In this document: in pieces, positions 17,154 to 25,354 of the stretch | Layout of the letters: each line of letters begins with the position of its first letter | Position numbering within the stretch: the stretch's first letter is position 1 | Source of the DNA: Nocardiaceae bacterium | GTDB taxonomy: Bacteria > Actinomycetota > Actinomycetes > Mycobacteriales > Mycobacteriaceae | NCBI GenBank assembly: GCA_021372355.1 | Contig: JAJFUQ010000031.1 | Coordinates: 1 to 46,786 of the forward strand | DNA length: 46,786 nt | Direction: 5' to 3' | Translations under genes and position numbers: made by a program | The notes under the pieces: generated by a model | Database searches by the model: none | The model's input: the letters and a program-made list of their open reading frames with translations, nothing else | What the model was told of the DNA's origin: nothing

Positions 17154-17616
17154 CGTGCACCTTCGCGTGGCCGAGGCCGCGATCGATCATCCACTTGTTG
17201 ACGGGCACCGTCACAACGAACGCGATCGCCAGCGACACCACGAGTGAGCCCCAGAACAGTGCACTCGCCAGACCTGCGTTCATGGCGCCGGGAATGCCGA
17301 CGATGATCGTGTTGTCGACGATCTCCATGACCGTGATGGAGACGGTGTCCGCGACGAGAGCGATACGCAGCGCGGCCGCGAGGCCGGCGCCGGACCGCAG
17401 CACTGAGCGGATCGTCAGCAAGTACCCGAAGAAGAACGCGAGGGCCACGGCCAGCACGACGGTGATCGCACCGTGGAGTCCCAGCGCGGTTCCGATCACC
17501 ATGCCCAGCACCTCACCGATCGCACAGCCGGTCAGGCAGTGTTGCGTGGCGCTGATGGCGGTCCGCCACCCAGAGGTAGGCATCTCGTGATGGTCGTGAT
17601 GATGTGCGTGATCCAT
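17140..17616 (-). CDS. DUF4396 His-rich membrane protein
   Basis: The 158-residue protein begins MDHAHHHDHHEMP, a His-rich stretch of metal-binding type, followed by about four membrane segments. The first carries the DUF4396 motif QHCLTGCAIGE, with two Cys and a His that could form a metal site in the membrane. The family has no proven function to my knowledge; linkage to copper or sulfur stress in actinobacteria is plausible. The ATG at 17616 is preceded within 8-28 nt by a CsoR-type palindrome, so control by a copper- or persulfide-sensing CsoR-family repressor is likely. The last 14 bp overlap the convergent WS/DGAT-like gene. Confidence 0.85.
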   Translation of the reverse strand: MDHAHHHDHHEMPTSGWRTAISATQHCLTGCAIGEVLGMVIGTALGLHGAITVVLAVALAFFFGYLLTIRSVLRSGAGLAAALRIALVADTVSITVMEIVDNTIIVGIPGAMNAGLASALFWGSLVVSLAIAFVVTVPVNKWMIDRGLGHAKVHAIAH

Positions 17617-17623
17617 GGTCTTG

Positions 17624-17644
17624 GTATACCCCCATGGGGTATAC
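17624..17644. promoter_or_regulatory. CsoR/CstR-type operator
   Basis: GTATACCCC-CAT-GGGGTATAC: two perfect 9-bp arms with a 3-nt spacer. The TACCCC...GGGGTA core is the hallmark of CsoR/RcnR-family operators (copper-sensing CsoR, persulfide-sensing CstR). It lies 7 bp upstream of the DUF4396 ATG and just after the amidase stop, so it most likely controls only DUF4396. No CsoR gene is in the window. Confidence 0.85.
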
Positions 17645-17647
17645 GCG

Positions 17648-18961
17648 TCAAGGCTTTGTCTGCTCGATCTCATGGGCCGCGGCCAACAACATCGACTCCG
17701 AACCCGGCTTACCCACGAGCTGCACTGCCAGCGGCAGTCCGTTCGACTCCCCCACGATCGCCGTCACCGCGGGGAATCCCGCGAGGTTCCAGGGCTGCGG
17801 GTAGGCAATCGATCGCGCGGATGCGAGGTAGGTCTTCCAGTAGCCGACACCATTGAGTGCGCCGGCCGGACCAGGTCCCTTCGCGGTGACCGGCTGGACC
17901 AGCACGTCGATGTCGCCGAACCAGTTCAGTGCCCGATCGCGCCAGATGTCGGACGACGGTGTCGGTCCACCCTTTCGCAGGATCTTCCGCCCCTGTTTCG
18001 CCATCTCCGCCGTGCGCGGCTCGAGCTTCGAAACGTCTAGTCCCAGGTCGTCGACCTCCTGCGCGATACCCGCCAGCCAGAACCGGACCCACTGCTGGAT
18101 GAGTGTCATCGGGTAGGGCGGGCGCTGGGACGCCACTTCATGGCCTGCCGACGCGAAGCGCTCACCAGCGATTTCGACCGCGCGGCGCTGGTGTGAATCC
18201 GGAAAGGCCAACGGCGTGACGGCATGTGTCGACGTCGAGATCCGGAGTCTTCCCAGTGCCGGAAGCGTCGCCAAGCCTGGGTCCGCTGCCAGCACCGAAA
18301 ACGCCAACGCCGCATCGGTCGCGTTCGACGAAATGGGCCCCGAGACGGTCAGGCCGAACCAGTGCTCGTCAGCATTCCCCGGCAACGGCAACCGGCCGCG
18401 CGTCGGCTTGAGCCCCGTGAGCCCACAGAAGGCGGACGGCACCCGAATCGATCCACCTCCGTCGGTGCCCAATGCGAGAGCCGCCATCCCCGACGCCACG
18501 GCCACCGCAGAGCCGCCACTCGAACCGCCCGGGTCGAGGCGCTCATCGAGCGGGTTGCGCGCCACCCCGAATGCGGTGGAACTCGTGAACGCCCATGCCG
18601 CCAGCTCGGGCATGCGCGTCGTGCCGACGATGACCGCACCAGCTTCCCGCAGACGCTGAACCACGAGGTCATCGGCGGTGCGGACCGCAGCATCCGTGGC
18701 GGCACTGCCGTTGCGCAGCGGTGCACCCGCGACCGCGATGTTGTCCTTCACGGCGACCGGCACGCCCGCCAGCGGCAGGTTCGCTCGATCCGGATTCGCG
18801 TCGACGGCCTTCGCGTCCGCCATCGCCTCGTCGGCGAGGACAGTCTGGAAGGCGTTGAGCTTTCCATCGAGTTCGGCGATGCGGTCAAGCGACGCTCGAA
18901 CAACATCGACCGCGGTGACGTGACCAGCGCGAACGTTTGTGGCGATCTCGACAGCAGACAT
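17648..18961 (-). CDS. Amidase-signature hydrolase
   Basis: A cytoplasmic amidase-signature enzyme of about 437 residues that hydrolyses an amide bond; the substrate is not predictable. The Ser-cisSer-Lys triad is visible: Lys in VPVAVKDNIAVAG, then the Gly/Ser-rich run DPGGSSGGSAVAVASG with both serines, and GTDGGGSIRVPSAFCGLTG. The start is either ATG 18961 (MSAVEIA, fits family alignments) or ATG 18973, where GGAGG is only 1 nt from the codon. The open frame extends to 19216, but that part reads as random Arg/Pro-rich sequence. The gene stands alone, with the CsoR-type operator just beyond its stop. Confidence 0.88.
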   Translation of the reverse strand: MSAVEIATNVRAGHVTAVDVVRASLDRIAELDGKLNAFQTVLADEAMADAKAVDANPDRANLPLAGVPVAVKDNIAVAGAPLRNGSAATDAAVRTADDLVVQRLREAGAVIVGTTRMPELAAWAFTSSTAFGVARNPLDERLDPGGSSGGSAVAVASGMAALALGTDGGGSIRVPSAFCGLTGLKPTRGRLPLPGNADEHWFGLTVSGPISSNATDAALAFSVLAADPGLATLPALGRLRISTSTHAVTPLAFPDSHQRRAVEIAGERFASAGHEVASQRPPYPMTLIQQWVRFWLAGIAQEVDDLGLDVSKLEPRTAEMAKQGRKILRKGGPTPSSDIWRDRALNWFGDIDVLVQPVTAKGPGPAGALNGVGYWKTYLASARSIAYPQPWNLAGFPAVTAIVGESNGLPLAVQLVGKPGSESMLLAAAHEIEQTKP

Positions 18962-19134
18962 GGCTTTTCTCATTCCTCCAGCGTCGCGCTTGGCGAGATC
19001 CGGCGCTATCGGGCGTTCTCCCGAGGCTGGCTCACTCACCGGACTTCGGACCATAATTGACCCATGGCCGATCCGCTCTGCGGGGCTCTCAGTTCCATCG
19101 TTCGCGGACACCGCGATCTGGATCGAGACCTGCG

Positions 19135-19665
19135 GTGACGGCCCGGCGATTGTCCGACCTGGATCCGCGCAGCTGGCGGCGGGCCGTGCTGCGGGCCGCG
19201 CTGGCGGTCGCCGCAACCTGGATGCTGCTCGGTGGAATCTATTTCCTGGTGCCGGCCAAGGACTACCTCGAGGGTGGCGCCGCCATCCGCCTGGCGACCG
19301 GCGGCGCGCTCTTCATCGGCGTACTGGTGTGGCAGATCCGCCGGATCGTGCACGCCCCGCTGCCGGAGTTGCGCGCGATCGAAGCTCTCGGCGCGGTCAT
19401 CGCCCTCTTCCTGATCCTCTTCGCCACTACGTATCTGGCGATGTCACACACGAATCCCGTCTCGTTCAACGAGCACCTCGACCACACCCAGGCCTTGTAT
19501 TTCACCATCTCGATTTTCTCGACGGCCGGTTTCGGTGACATCATCCCCGGCACCAACCCCGCGCGCCTCCTCGTCAGTGTGCAGATGCTCCTTGATCTCG
19601 TCCTCCTCGGGTCCGTCGTGAAAGTCCTTGTCGGAGCCGCACACACCGGTCTCGAACGCAGCTGA
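19135..19665 (+). CDS. Potassium-channel-family membrane protein
   Basis: About 176 residues with four predicted membrane helices (around 15-37, 52-70, 84-107 and 147-170) and a pore loop before the last helix: ALYFTISIFSTAGFGDIIP. The filter TAGFGD is the K+-channel TxGY/FG type. No cytoplasmic RCK domain follows. The GTG start at 19135 is preferred over ATG 19057 because the extra 26 residues look noncoding; the ribosome site is weak either way. The gene is divergent from the amidase and followed by DUF1622 in the same direction, suggesting a small membrane/ion operon. Confidence 0.8.
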   Translation: MTARRLSDLDPRSWRRAVLRAALAVAATWMLLGGIYFLVPAKDYLEGGAAIRLATGGALFIGVLVWQIRRIVHAPLPELRAIEALGAVIALFLILFATTYLAMSHTNPVSFNEHLDHTQALYFTISIFSTAGFGDIIPGTNPARLLVSVQMLLDLVLLGSVVKVLVGAAHTGLERS

Positions 19666-19750
19666 ATTGGTGCTTGACGACGGCGGCCACACTGCGGAAA
19701 TGTTCTCCATAGGTCTCCCCTGCGGAACCTCTTCCGGACAGGAACCCGTC

Positions 19751-20179
19751 ATGGAAACTCCCAGATTCTTCGAGTTCACGACACAGGCCTTCGAAGTGCT
19801 CGGTGTGCTTTCGATGGTTGTCGGGTTTCTGTTCGCCTTCGTCCTCGCCGCCCAGACCTGGAAGCGAACAAGTGACGGCAGTGGCGCGTTCGACGTGCTG
19901 CGCCATTCGCTGGGCGGGGCGATCCTCCTCGGGCTCGAACTGCTGGTCGCAGCGGACATCGTCAAGACCATCACCTCCACGCCGTCGCTCACGGACGCGG
20001 CGATCCTGGGGTTGATCGTGCTCATCCGGACTGTTCTGAGCATCTCCATCGAAACTGAGATCGACGGCGTCACGCCCTGGAAGAAGGCGCTCGTCACCGG
20101 CCCACAGGTCATTGCACAGGCCGCGCGCAAATCGTCGCAGCAGCCGACGGTCACCGCCGAATCCTCGACGCCGAACTAG
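19751..20179 (+). CDS. DUF1622 membrane protein
   Basis: 142 residues and three hydrophobic segments. The conserved DUF1622 core is LRHSLGGAILLGLELLVAADIV followed by LIVLIRTVLSISIETEIDG; the charged residues inside the helices (Glu, Asp, Arg) are family features. Function is unknown. ATG 19751 has AGGA about 8 nt upstream; an in-frame ATG at 19628 would overlap the channel gene by 38 bp and adds a low-quality N-terminus. A role in ion or membrane-potential control is only suggested by the channel gene before it. Confidence 0.82.
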   Translation: METPRFFEFTTQAFEVLGVLSMVVGFLFAFVLAAQTWKRTSDGSGAFDVLRHSLGGAILLGLELLVAADIVKTITSTPSLTDAAILGLIVLIRTVLSISIETEIDGVTPWKKALVTGPQVIAQAARKSSQQPTVTAESSTPN

Positions 20180-20207
20180 TTCAGGTCGGGCGAAAGGAAC
20201 GGGAAGC

Positions 20208-20576
20208 ATGAATCCAACCTGCGATCGGCTGGTTCAGTTCCTCGGCATCACCCGCGCGGCAGCGGGGCTGGGAGTCCTCGTTCGTCCTCGGTTGGTGTAT
20301 CGCTGCCTCGGAGTCAGCGCGGCCGACGACGGCGACGCAGTCGCACGACTGTTCGCCATCCGCGAGGTCGCGGTGGCCGCGTCGGCGCTGCAATCGGACC
20401 CGACAGGGCGCCGATTCGGTTTGGCCACAGGAGTATTCGTCGACTCGGTGGACGTGCTTTCCCTGGCGTTGGGGAGCCGGCACGGAGCCGGCAAGGGCGC
20501 GCTGGTCATCGGAGGCGTTGCGGCAATCTATGCAATCGCCGGCTCCTACGCACTTATCGGTAAGCCGTCCACGTAG
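20208..20576 (+). CDS. Small hydrophobic protein (DUF4267-like)
   Basis: 122 residues starting MNPTCDRLVQFLG, with hydrophobic stretches near 15-28, 68-80 and 98-116. The pattern resembles small four-helix DUF4267-type proteins (GITRAAAGLGVLVRP, then ARLFAIREVAVA), but I am not certain of the family. The ribosome site AAGGAAC lies 7 nt before the ATG. It follows DUF1622 by 28 bp and is probably in the same transcription unit. Function unknown. Confidence 0.7.
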   Translation: MNPTCDRLVQFLGITRAAAGLGVLVRPRLVYRCLGVSAADDGDAVARLFAIREVAVAASALQSDPTGRRFGLATGVFVDSVDVLSLALGSRHGAGKGALVIGGVAAIYAIAGSYALIGKPST

Positions 20577-20726
20577 CCGCGACCGGCTGCCGTCCTTGAC
20601 GATCCAGAGCTGATCCGACCTGCCCTCTGGGGGGCTTCGGCATGCCTTCAGGGCGACCGCTTCGCCGCGCTCGAGCGACTACGAACGCGACTGTTTTCCT
20701 GGCTGAAAAAATTTCCCCTTTCGCTC

Positions 20727-20748
20727 TGCATAGGTTTTGCATAGGTTT
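20727..20748 (+). repeat. Two abutting 11-bp direct repeats upstream of the fatty-acid operon
   Basis: TGCATAGGTTT occurs twice head to tail (20727-20737 and 20738-20748), about 90 bp before the FAD-oxidoreductase ATG, in the only long noncoding stretch before the operon (20577-20836). An 11-bp period puts both copies on the same DNA face, the geometry used by LitR/CarH-type MerR light regulators. Neighbouring 11-mers do not continue the repeat. An A/T-rich tract precedes it (20706-20713). No clear -10 box was identified. Confidence 0.7.
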
Positions 20749-20836
20749 GAGCCATGAGTTCCGGCTCAGTCAGTTGGACCGGGCCCGGCTGGTCGAGGGG
20801 AGCAGCCGGGCTTCCTCCACCAGAAAGGCAATCGGC

Positions 20837-22096
20837 ATGACACGAATCGCCGTCATCGGCAGCGGAGTCTCCGGACTCACCGCCGCTTGGGCGTTGCGCA
20901 GCACCGCCGACGTGACCGTCTTCGAAGCGGACGGCCGCCTGGGTGGACACGCCCATTCCCATGTCATCGAGCGCCCGGGCGGGGGTACCGACGTCGTCGA
21001 CACGGGCTTCATCGTCATGAACGAAACGACCTACCCGACCCTCGTGCGGCTGTTCAACGAGTTGGGCGTTCGCACCCAACCGACCGAGATGTCGATGTCG
21101 GTGACATGCAGCGGCTGCGGGCTCGAGTACGCCGGCGCCCGAAAAATCGGTGGGCTCTTTCCCAGTTCGCGCACGCGCCGAAACCGGCGCTACCTCCGGA
21201 TGCTTCCCGAGATTCCCCGCTTCCATAGCGCGGCGCGGACGCTGCTGTCCGCTTCGAACGCATCGACCCAGACGTTGCGCGAATTCCTCGACGAGCACCG
21301 ATTCAGCCCGTACTTCATCGACCACTTCGCCATCCCGCTCGTCGCATGTGTCTGGTCGTGCCCGGAATCGATCGCGCTCGACTACCCGGCCGCTTACCTG
21401 TTCTCGTTCCTGGAGAACCACGGCATGCTGCGGATCTGGGGATCACCGCAGTGGCAGACGGTCGTCGGCGGCTCCCGCGAGTACGTCAACCGCATTGCCG
21501 CCGCCCTGCCGGATATCCGCCTGAACGGCCCGGTCGCGACCGTGATCCGTAAGGACGACGGGATCGAGATCCGCACTGCGGACGCGGCTCCGGAGAGCTT
21601 CGACGCCGTCGTCATCGCCACCCACCCCGATCAGGCCCTCTCGATGCTCGCCGACGCGACGGAACTCGAACACGAGGTTCTCGGGGCATTCGAATACTCC
21701 CCGAACTCCGTGCGGCTTCACTCGGACGAAGTCGTGCTACCGCAAAGCGGGAAGGCCCGCGCGTCCTGGAACTACTGGAGTTCGAGCTGTGGCGCGGCGA
21801 ACGAGCCGCCGGTCATCACCTACGACATGAATCGTCTGCAGCGGATCGAATCACCGAACCGCTTCCTCGTGAGCCTCAACGCCGCTGACGAGGTGGTCGA
21901 CCCAACTCGCGTTTACGACGAAATGTCGTATGCACATCCGCAATACACGCCCGCTTCGGTTGCCGCGCAGCGACGACTTTCCGAGCTGAACACCGGACGG
22001 ACGGTGTTTGCGGGCGCCTACCACGGCTGGGGTTTCCACGAAGACGGAGCGCGCTCCGGACTGGCCGCCGCACGTGCCCTGGGGGCCCGATGGTGA
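20837..22096 (+). CDS. FAD-dependent oxidoreductase (Rv0449c/UfaD-like amine-oxidase fold)
   Basis: The 419-residue flavoprotein begins with a textbook dinucleotide motif, RIAVIGSGVSGLTAAWAL, then FEADGRLGGHAHSH. Near the end VFAGAYHGWGFHEDGARSG binds the flavin as in the NAD(P)-binding amine-oxidase group. Homologues always sit beside DUF1365 and cyclopropane-synthase-like genes: Rv0449c in M. tuberculosis, and UfaD in Rhodobacter, which desaturates a methylated fatty acid on the way to furan fatty acids. The ATG at 20837 has AAAGG 9 nt upstream. It is the first gene of a six-gene overlapping operon and follows the tandem repeat region. Confidence 0.88.
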   Translation: MTRIAVIGSGVSGLTAAWALRSTADVTVFEADGRLGGHAHSHVIERPGGGTDVVDTGFIVMNETTYPTLVRLFNELGVRTQPTEMSMSVTCSGCGLEYAGARKIGGLFPSSRTRRNRRYLRMLPEIPRFHSAARTLLSASNASTQTLREFLDEHRFSPYFIDHFAIPLVACVWSCPESIALDYPAAYLFSFLENHGMLRIWGSPQWQTVVGGSREYVNRIAAALPDIRLNGPVATVIRKDDGIEIRTADAAPESFDAVVIATHPDQALSMLADATELEHEVLGAFEYSPNSVRLHSDEVVLPQSGKARASWNYWSSSCGAANEPPVITYDMNRLQRIESPNRFLVSLNAADEVVDPTRVYDEMSYAHPQYTPASVAAQRRLSELNTGRTVFAGAYHGWGFHEDGARSGLAAARALGARW

Positions 22097-22809
22097 GCTC
22101 GATCATGCTGTACCGCACTCGAATTCGCCATCGTCGGAGGCACCCTGTGGAGCACGAATTCAGCTATCGCGGCTACTGGTGGCTCGTCGACGTCGACCAT
22201 CTCGACGAGCTGCCGGCGCCCGCCCGATCGGTGGTTCGGTTCGAGTCTCGCGACTATTGCGGCGACCCGAACGCGTCCATCAGCAGCAATGTCCGCGAGT
22301 TTCTGCGCAACTCCGGTATCGATGCGACGGCGTTGACCATCCGGATGCTCACCACTCCCCGCCAGCTGGGCTATTCGTTCAATCCGATCACGGTGTTCTA
22401 TTGCCACCGCGGCGACGAACCGGTCGCCGTCATCGCCGAAGTACACAACACCTACGGCGACCGGCAGCGGTACTTACTACGCCCCGACTCGAACGACCAG
22501 TCGGAGACGAGCAAGCGTCTCTACGTCTCGCCGTTTTACGACGTCTCCGGTGAGTACCGCATCCACTCCCCGTTGCCGGCCGAATCGCTGCTGTTGAGCG
22601 TCAGCCTGCATCGCAGCGGCGAACCGCCGTTCGTCGCAGTCGTCACGGGTGAACGGGTCCCGATCACCACCCGCAACGTCGCCGCGGCACTTGCGGTCGG
22701 CACAGCACTGCTGACCAGCGCACGCATCCGACGCCAAGGAATCACCCTCTGGCGCAAGCGCCTAGAAATCCATCCAAGATCCCGACCAGCCGAAGGAGTC
22801 CGCCCGTGA
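22090..22809 (+). CDS. DUF1365 protein (Rv0448c-like)
   Basis: 239 residues of DUF1365: the N-terminal YRTRIRHRRRHPVEHEFSYR, then LGYSFNPITVFYCH and a VHNTYGDRQRY run that are diagnostic. The role is unproven; it is always coupled to the FAD oxidoreductase and a fatty-acid methyltransferase, so it probably handles a lipid intermediate. The ATG overlaps the preceding stop by 7 bp, and its own stop overlaps the next GTG (GTGA), indicating translational coupling. Confidence 0.9.
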   Translation: MVSSIMLYRTRIRHRRRHPVEHEFSYRGYWWLVDVDHLDELPAPARSVVRFESRDYCGDPNASISSNVREFLRNSGIDATALTIRMLTTPRQLGYSFNPITVFYCHRGDEPVAVIAEVHNTYGDRQRYLLRPDSNDQSETSKRLYVSPFYDVSGEYRIHSPLPAESLLLSVSLHRSGEPPFVAVVTGERVPITTRNVAAALAVGTALLTSARIRRQGITLWRKRLEIHPRSRPAEGVRP

Positions 22810-24077
22810 CCGACCTCGCCGTATCGACGACCAGCCGGCCATCGGAGCCGGTCACCGCGACGACCAACTGGCCCGACGTCTCGCGAGTTCCGCGCTACAC
22901 CTGGCGGAGTTCCATCGCGCGAACACTGGTCCGCAGCGCGGTCCAGAACCTGCCGCTGCGCATCGAACTCCCCGGCGGTGAGGCCTTGGGCGGTGGATCG
23001 CCGGACTCCCCCACGATGATCGTCACGAGCCCCGAGGCGTTCTACGCGCGTCTGGGTCGCGATGGACTCATCGGATTCGGAGAGTCATTCATGGCCGGTG
23101 AGTGGCACACGCGCGACGCCGAGGATCTCACCTCAGTGCTGACCGTTCTCGCCTCGAACGTGGCCACTCTCATTCCTCCTTCGTGGCAGCGGCTGCGCCG
23201 TTTCGCGGTCCGACACAGTCCCATCGAGACTCGCGACTGGCGTCGCGCCGCCAAAGAGGACATCGCCGCGCACTACGACCTGTCCAACGACATGTTCGCC
23301 GCGTTCCTCGACGCGACGATGACCTACTCGTCGGCGCTGTTCGACAACCCGGCGACGGCGGCCTGGATCGATCTCCTCCCGGCGCAGCACGCGAAGATCG
23401 ACCGCCTCCTCGACGGAGCCGGTGTCGGCGCGGGCACGCGCATGCTCGAAATCGGAACGGGCTGGGGCGAACTCGCGATCCGGGCAGCACGCCGCGGCGC
23501 GCACGTCACGACCGTGACGCTGTCCGAAGAGCAGGCGTCGCTCGCGCGACGACGGATCGCGGAGGCGGGACTCGCCGAGCGCGTCGACGTCCGCCTCCAG
23601 GACTACCGCGATGTCACCGGCCGGTTCGACGCGATCGTTTCGGTCGAGATGATCGAAGCGGTCGGCTACCACCAATGGCCTACCTACTTCTCCGCGCTCG
23701 ATCGACTGCTCGCCCCGGGCGGAAAGATCGGATTGCAGGCGATCACGATGCCCGACGACCGACTCGAAGCCACCCGCCACACCTACACGTGGATCCAGAA
23801 ATACATCTTCCCCGGCGGACTGCTCCCGTCGACCGAGGCGATCACGCGCACCCTCCAGAGACACACCAGTCTTCGGATCACCGACCGCCTGCAGTTCGGC
23901 CCGCACTACGCGGCCACGCTTCGACTGTGGCGAGAACGCTTCGACGCGGCCGATTCGACGGTTGTCGGCGACGACGTGTTCCGTCGGATGTGGCAGTTCT
24001 ACCTGTGCTACGCCCGCGCCGGATTCGAAGCCGGATACATTGATGTCCAGCAGTTCATCTTGGCGGGCACTCGATGA
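22806..24077 (+). CDS. Cyclopropane-synthase-like fatty-acid methyltransferase 1
   Basis: The 423-residue SAM-dependent enzyme probably adds a one-carbon unit to the double bond of an unsaturated phospholipid acyl chain. The hallmark HYDLSNDMFAAFLD precedes the SAM motif MLEIGTGWGELAIRAA and the YIFPGGLLPS run. The usual catalytic MxEHVG reads MIEAVG here, with Ala for His, as in the cyclopropane-synthase relatives linked to FAD/DUF1365 genes. It starts with GTG overlapping the DUF1365 stop, and its TGA overlaps the next ATG. It is a clear paralogue of the following gene; M. tuberculosis has only one such gene at the matching locus. Confidence 0.9.
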   Translation: MTDLAVSTTSRPSEPVTATTNWPDVSRVPRYTWRSSIARTLVRSAVQNLPLRIELPGGEALGGGSPDSPTMIVTSPEAFYARLGRDGLIGFGESFMAGEWHTRDAEDLTSVLTVLASNVATLIPPSWQRLRRFAVRHSPIETRDWRRAAKEDIAAHYDLSNDMFAAFLDATMTYSSALFDNPATAAWIDLLPAQHAKIDRLLDGAGVGAGTRMLEIGTGWGELAIRAARRGAHVTTVTLSEEQASLARRRIAEAGLAERVDVRLQDYRDVTGRFDAIVSVEMIEAVGYHQWPTYFSALDRLLAPGGKIGLQAITMPDDRLEATRHTYTWIQKYIFPGGLLPSTEAITRTLQRHTSLRITDRLQFGPHYAATLRLWRERFDAADSTVVGDDVFRRMWQFYLCYARAGFEAGYIDVQQFILAGTR

Positions 24078-25354
24078 CCGCCGTCGCGACCCACGAGACT
24101 CGCAATCACGGCGCTGCGCACGCGATTGCCGACTTGCTGGCGCCGACCTTCGGCGGGACTCTCCCCATCCGTATTCGGGCGTGGGACGGAACCGTCGCTG
24201 GGCCGGACATCGCGCCGACCGTCACGATCGCGGACCGACGCGCGCTGCGACGGCTGCTCTGGGCACCGCCCGAACTCGCACTGTCCCAGGCATACGTCTG
24301 CGGTGAGATCGATGTCGAGGGAGATCTGCGAGCCGGGCTCCGGCTCATCCGCGGCGCCGTCCGCACGGATGGCCACGCGGTCGGCTCCGGTCAGGTCGCT
24401 CGCACGCTGATCCGGTTCGCGCGTTGGGGCGCCGTCGGCCCGCGGCCCCAGCCGCCGGCAAGTCAGGCGCACCTACGCGGTCGCCGCAACAGCAAGCGTC
24501 GCGACGCCGACGCCATCGCCCACCATTACGACCTGTCGAACGATTTCTACTCGCTCATCCTCGACGATTCGATGGCGTACTCGTGCGGGTACTGGCTGTC
24601 CGACGACCCGGACTACACGCTCGCCGACGCCCAACGCGACAAGCTCGACCTGATCTGCCGCAAGCTCGGGATGCGTAGCGGCAGTCGGCATCTCGACATC
24701 GGATGCGGTTGGGGTTCATTGTCGTTGCATGCGGCGGAACACTTCGGGGCGCACGTCATCGCCGTGACGCTGTCCGAACAGCAGCGGAATTTCGTGACTG
24801 CACGGGTCCTCGAACGCGGACTCCAGGATCGCGTCGAGGTGCGACGACAGGATTACCGTGACATTCCCGACGGCCGGTTCGATTCGGTCACGTCCATCGA
24901 GATGGGCGAACACGTCGGCGCCGCGAACTATCCCGCCTTCACCGCGCGCATCGCGGAACTGCTCGTGCCCGGTGGCCGCGTTCTGATCCAGCAGATGTCC
25001 CGTCGGACGAAGCCGGGTGGCGGACCGTTCATCGAGGCGTTCATCGCACCGGACATGCACATGCGGCCGGTCGGCGAGACGGTCGCACTGATCGAGGGTG
25101 CGAGTCTGGAAGTCCGCGACGTGCAGGCGCTTCGCGAGCATTACGCCCGTACGGCTGACGCCTGGTACGACACCTTCGAACGCAACTGGGATCGGGTGGT
25201 CGGCATGGTCGGCGAGGAAGTTGCGCGCGTCTGGCGGCTGTACCTCGTCGGCGGTTCGCTTGCCTTCGAGGACGGCCGCATGGGAGTCGATCAGATCCTC
25301 GCCGTCAAACCCGGCGGCACCCCTTCCCCGACACCGGAATGGCACGTGCGATGA
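24074..25354 (+). CDS. ufaA1: Cyclopropane-synthase-like methyltransferase 2 (UfaA1-like)
   Basis: The 426-residue SAM methyltransferase shows HYDLSNDFYSLILDDSMAYS, the SAM motif LDIGCGWGSLSLHAA, the intact SIEMGEHVG active-site run and QQMSRRTKPGGGPF. The last two are typical of mycobacterial UfaA1, which converts an oleoyl chain to the 10-methylene precursor of tuberculostearic acid. The C-terminal WRLYLVGGSLAFEDGRMGVDQ also fits. Both ends overlap neighbours as ATGA. The order FAD oxidase, DUF1365, methyltransferase, DUF1295 equals Rv0449c to Rv0446c. The methyl-branched product is inferred from homology. Confidence 0.88.
   Translation: MTAVATHETRNHGAAHAIADLLAPTFGGTLPIRIRAWDGTVAGPDIAPTVTIADRRALRRLLWAPPELALSQAYVCGEIDVEGDLRAGLRLIRGAVRTDGHAVGSGQVARTLIRFARWGAVGPRPQPPASQAHLRGRRNSKRRDADAIAHHYDLSNDFYSLILDDSMAYSCGYWLSDDPDYTLADAQRDKLDLICRKLGMRSGSRHLDIGCGWGSLSLHAAEHFGAHVIAVTLSEQQRNFVTARVLERGLQDRVEVRRQDYRDIPDGRFDSVTSIEMGEHVGAANYPAFTARIAELLVPGGRVLIQQMSRRTKPGGGPFIEAFIAPDMHMRPVGETVALIEGASLEVRDVQALREHYARTADAWYDTFERNWDRVVGMVGEEVARVWRLYLVGGSLAFEDGRMGVDQILAVKPGGTPSPTPEWHVR

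Noticed and set aside
20727..20748. CRISPR or microsatellite
   Set aside because: Only two 11-bp units without spacers; the promoter-proximal position fits an operator better.
20577..20836. SigK-type promoter before the ufaA1-like operon, expected by analogy with M. tuberculosis
   Set aside because: I found no CCATCC/CCGAAT-like pair, and sigK/rskA are not next to the operon.
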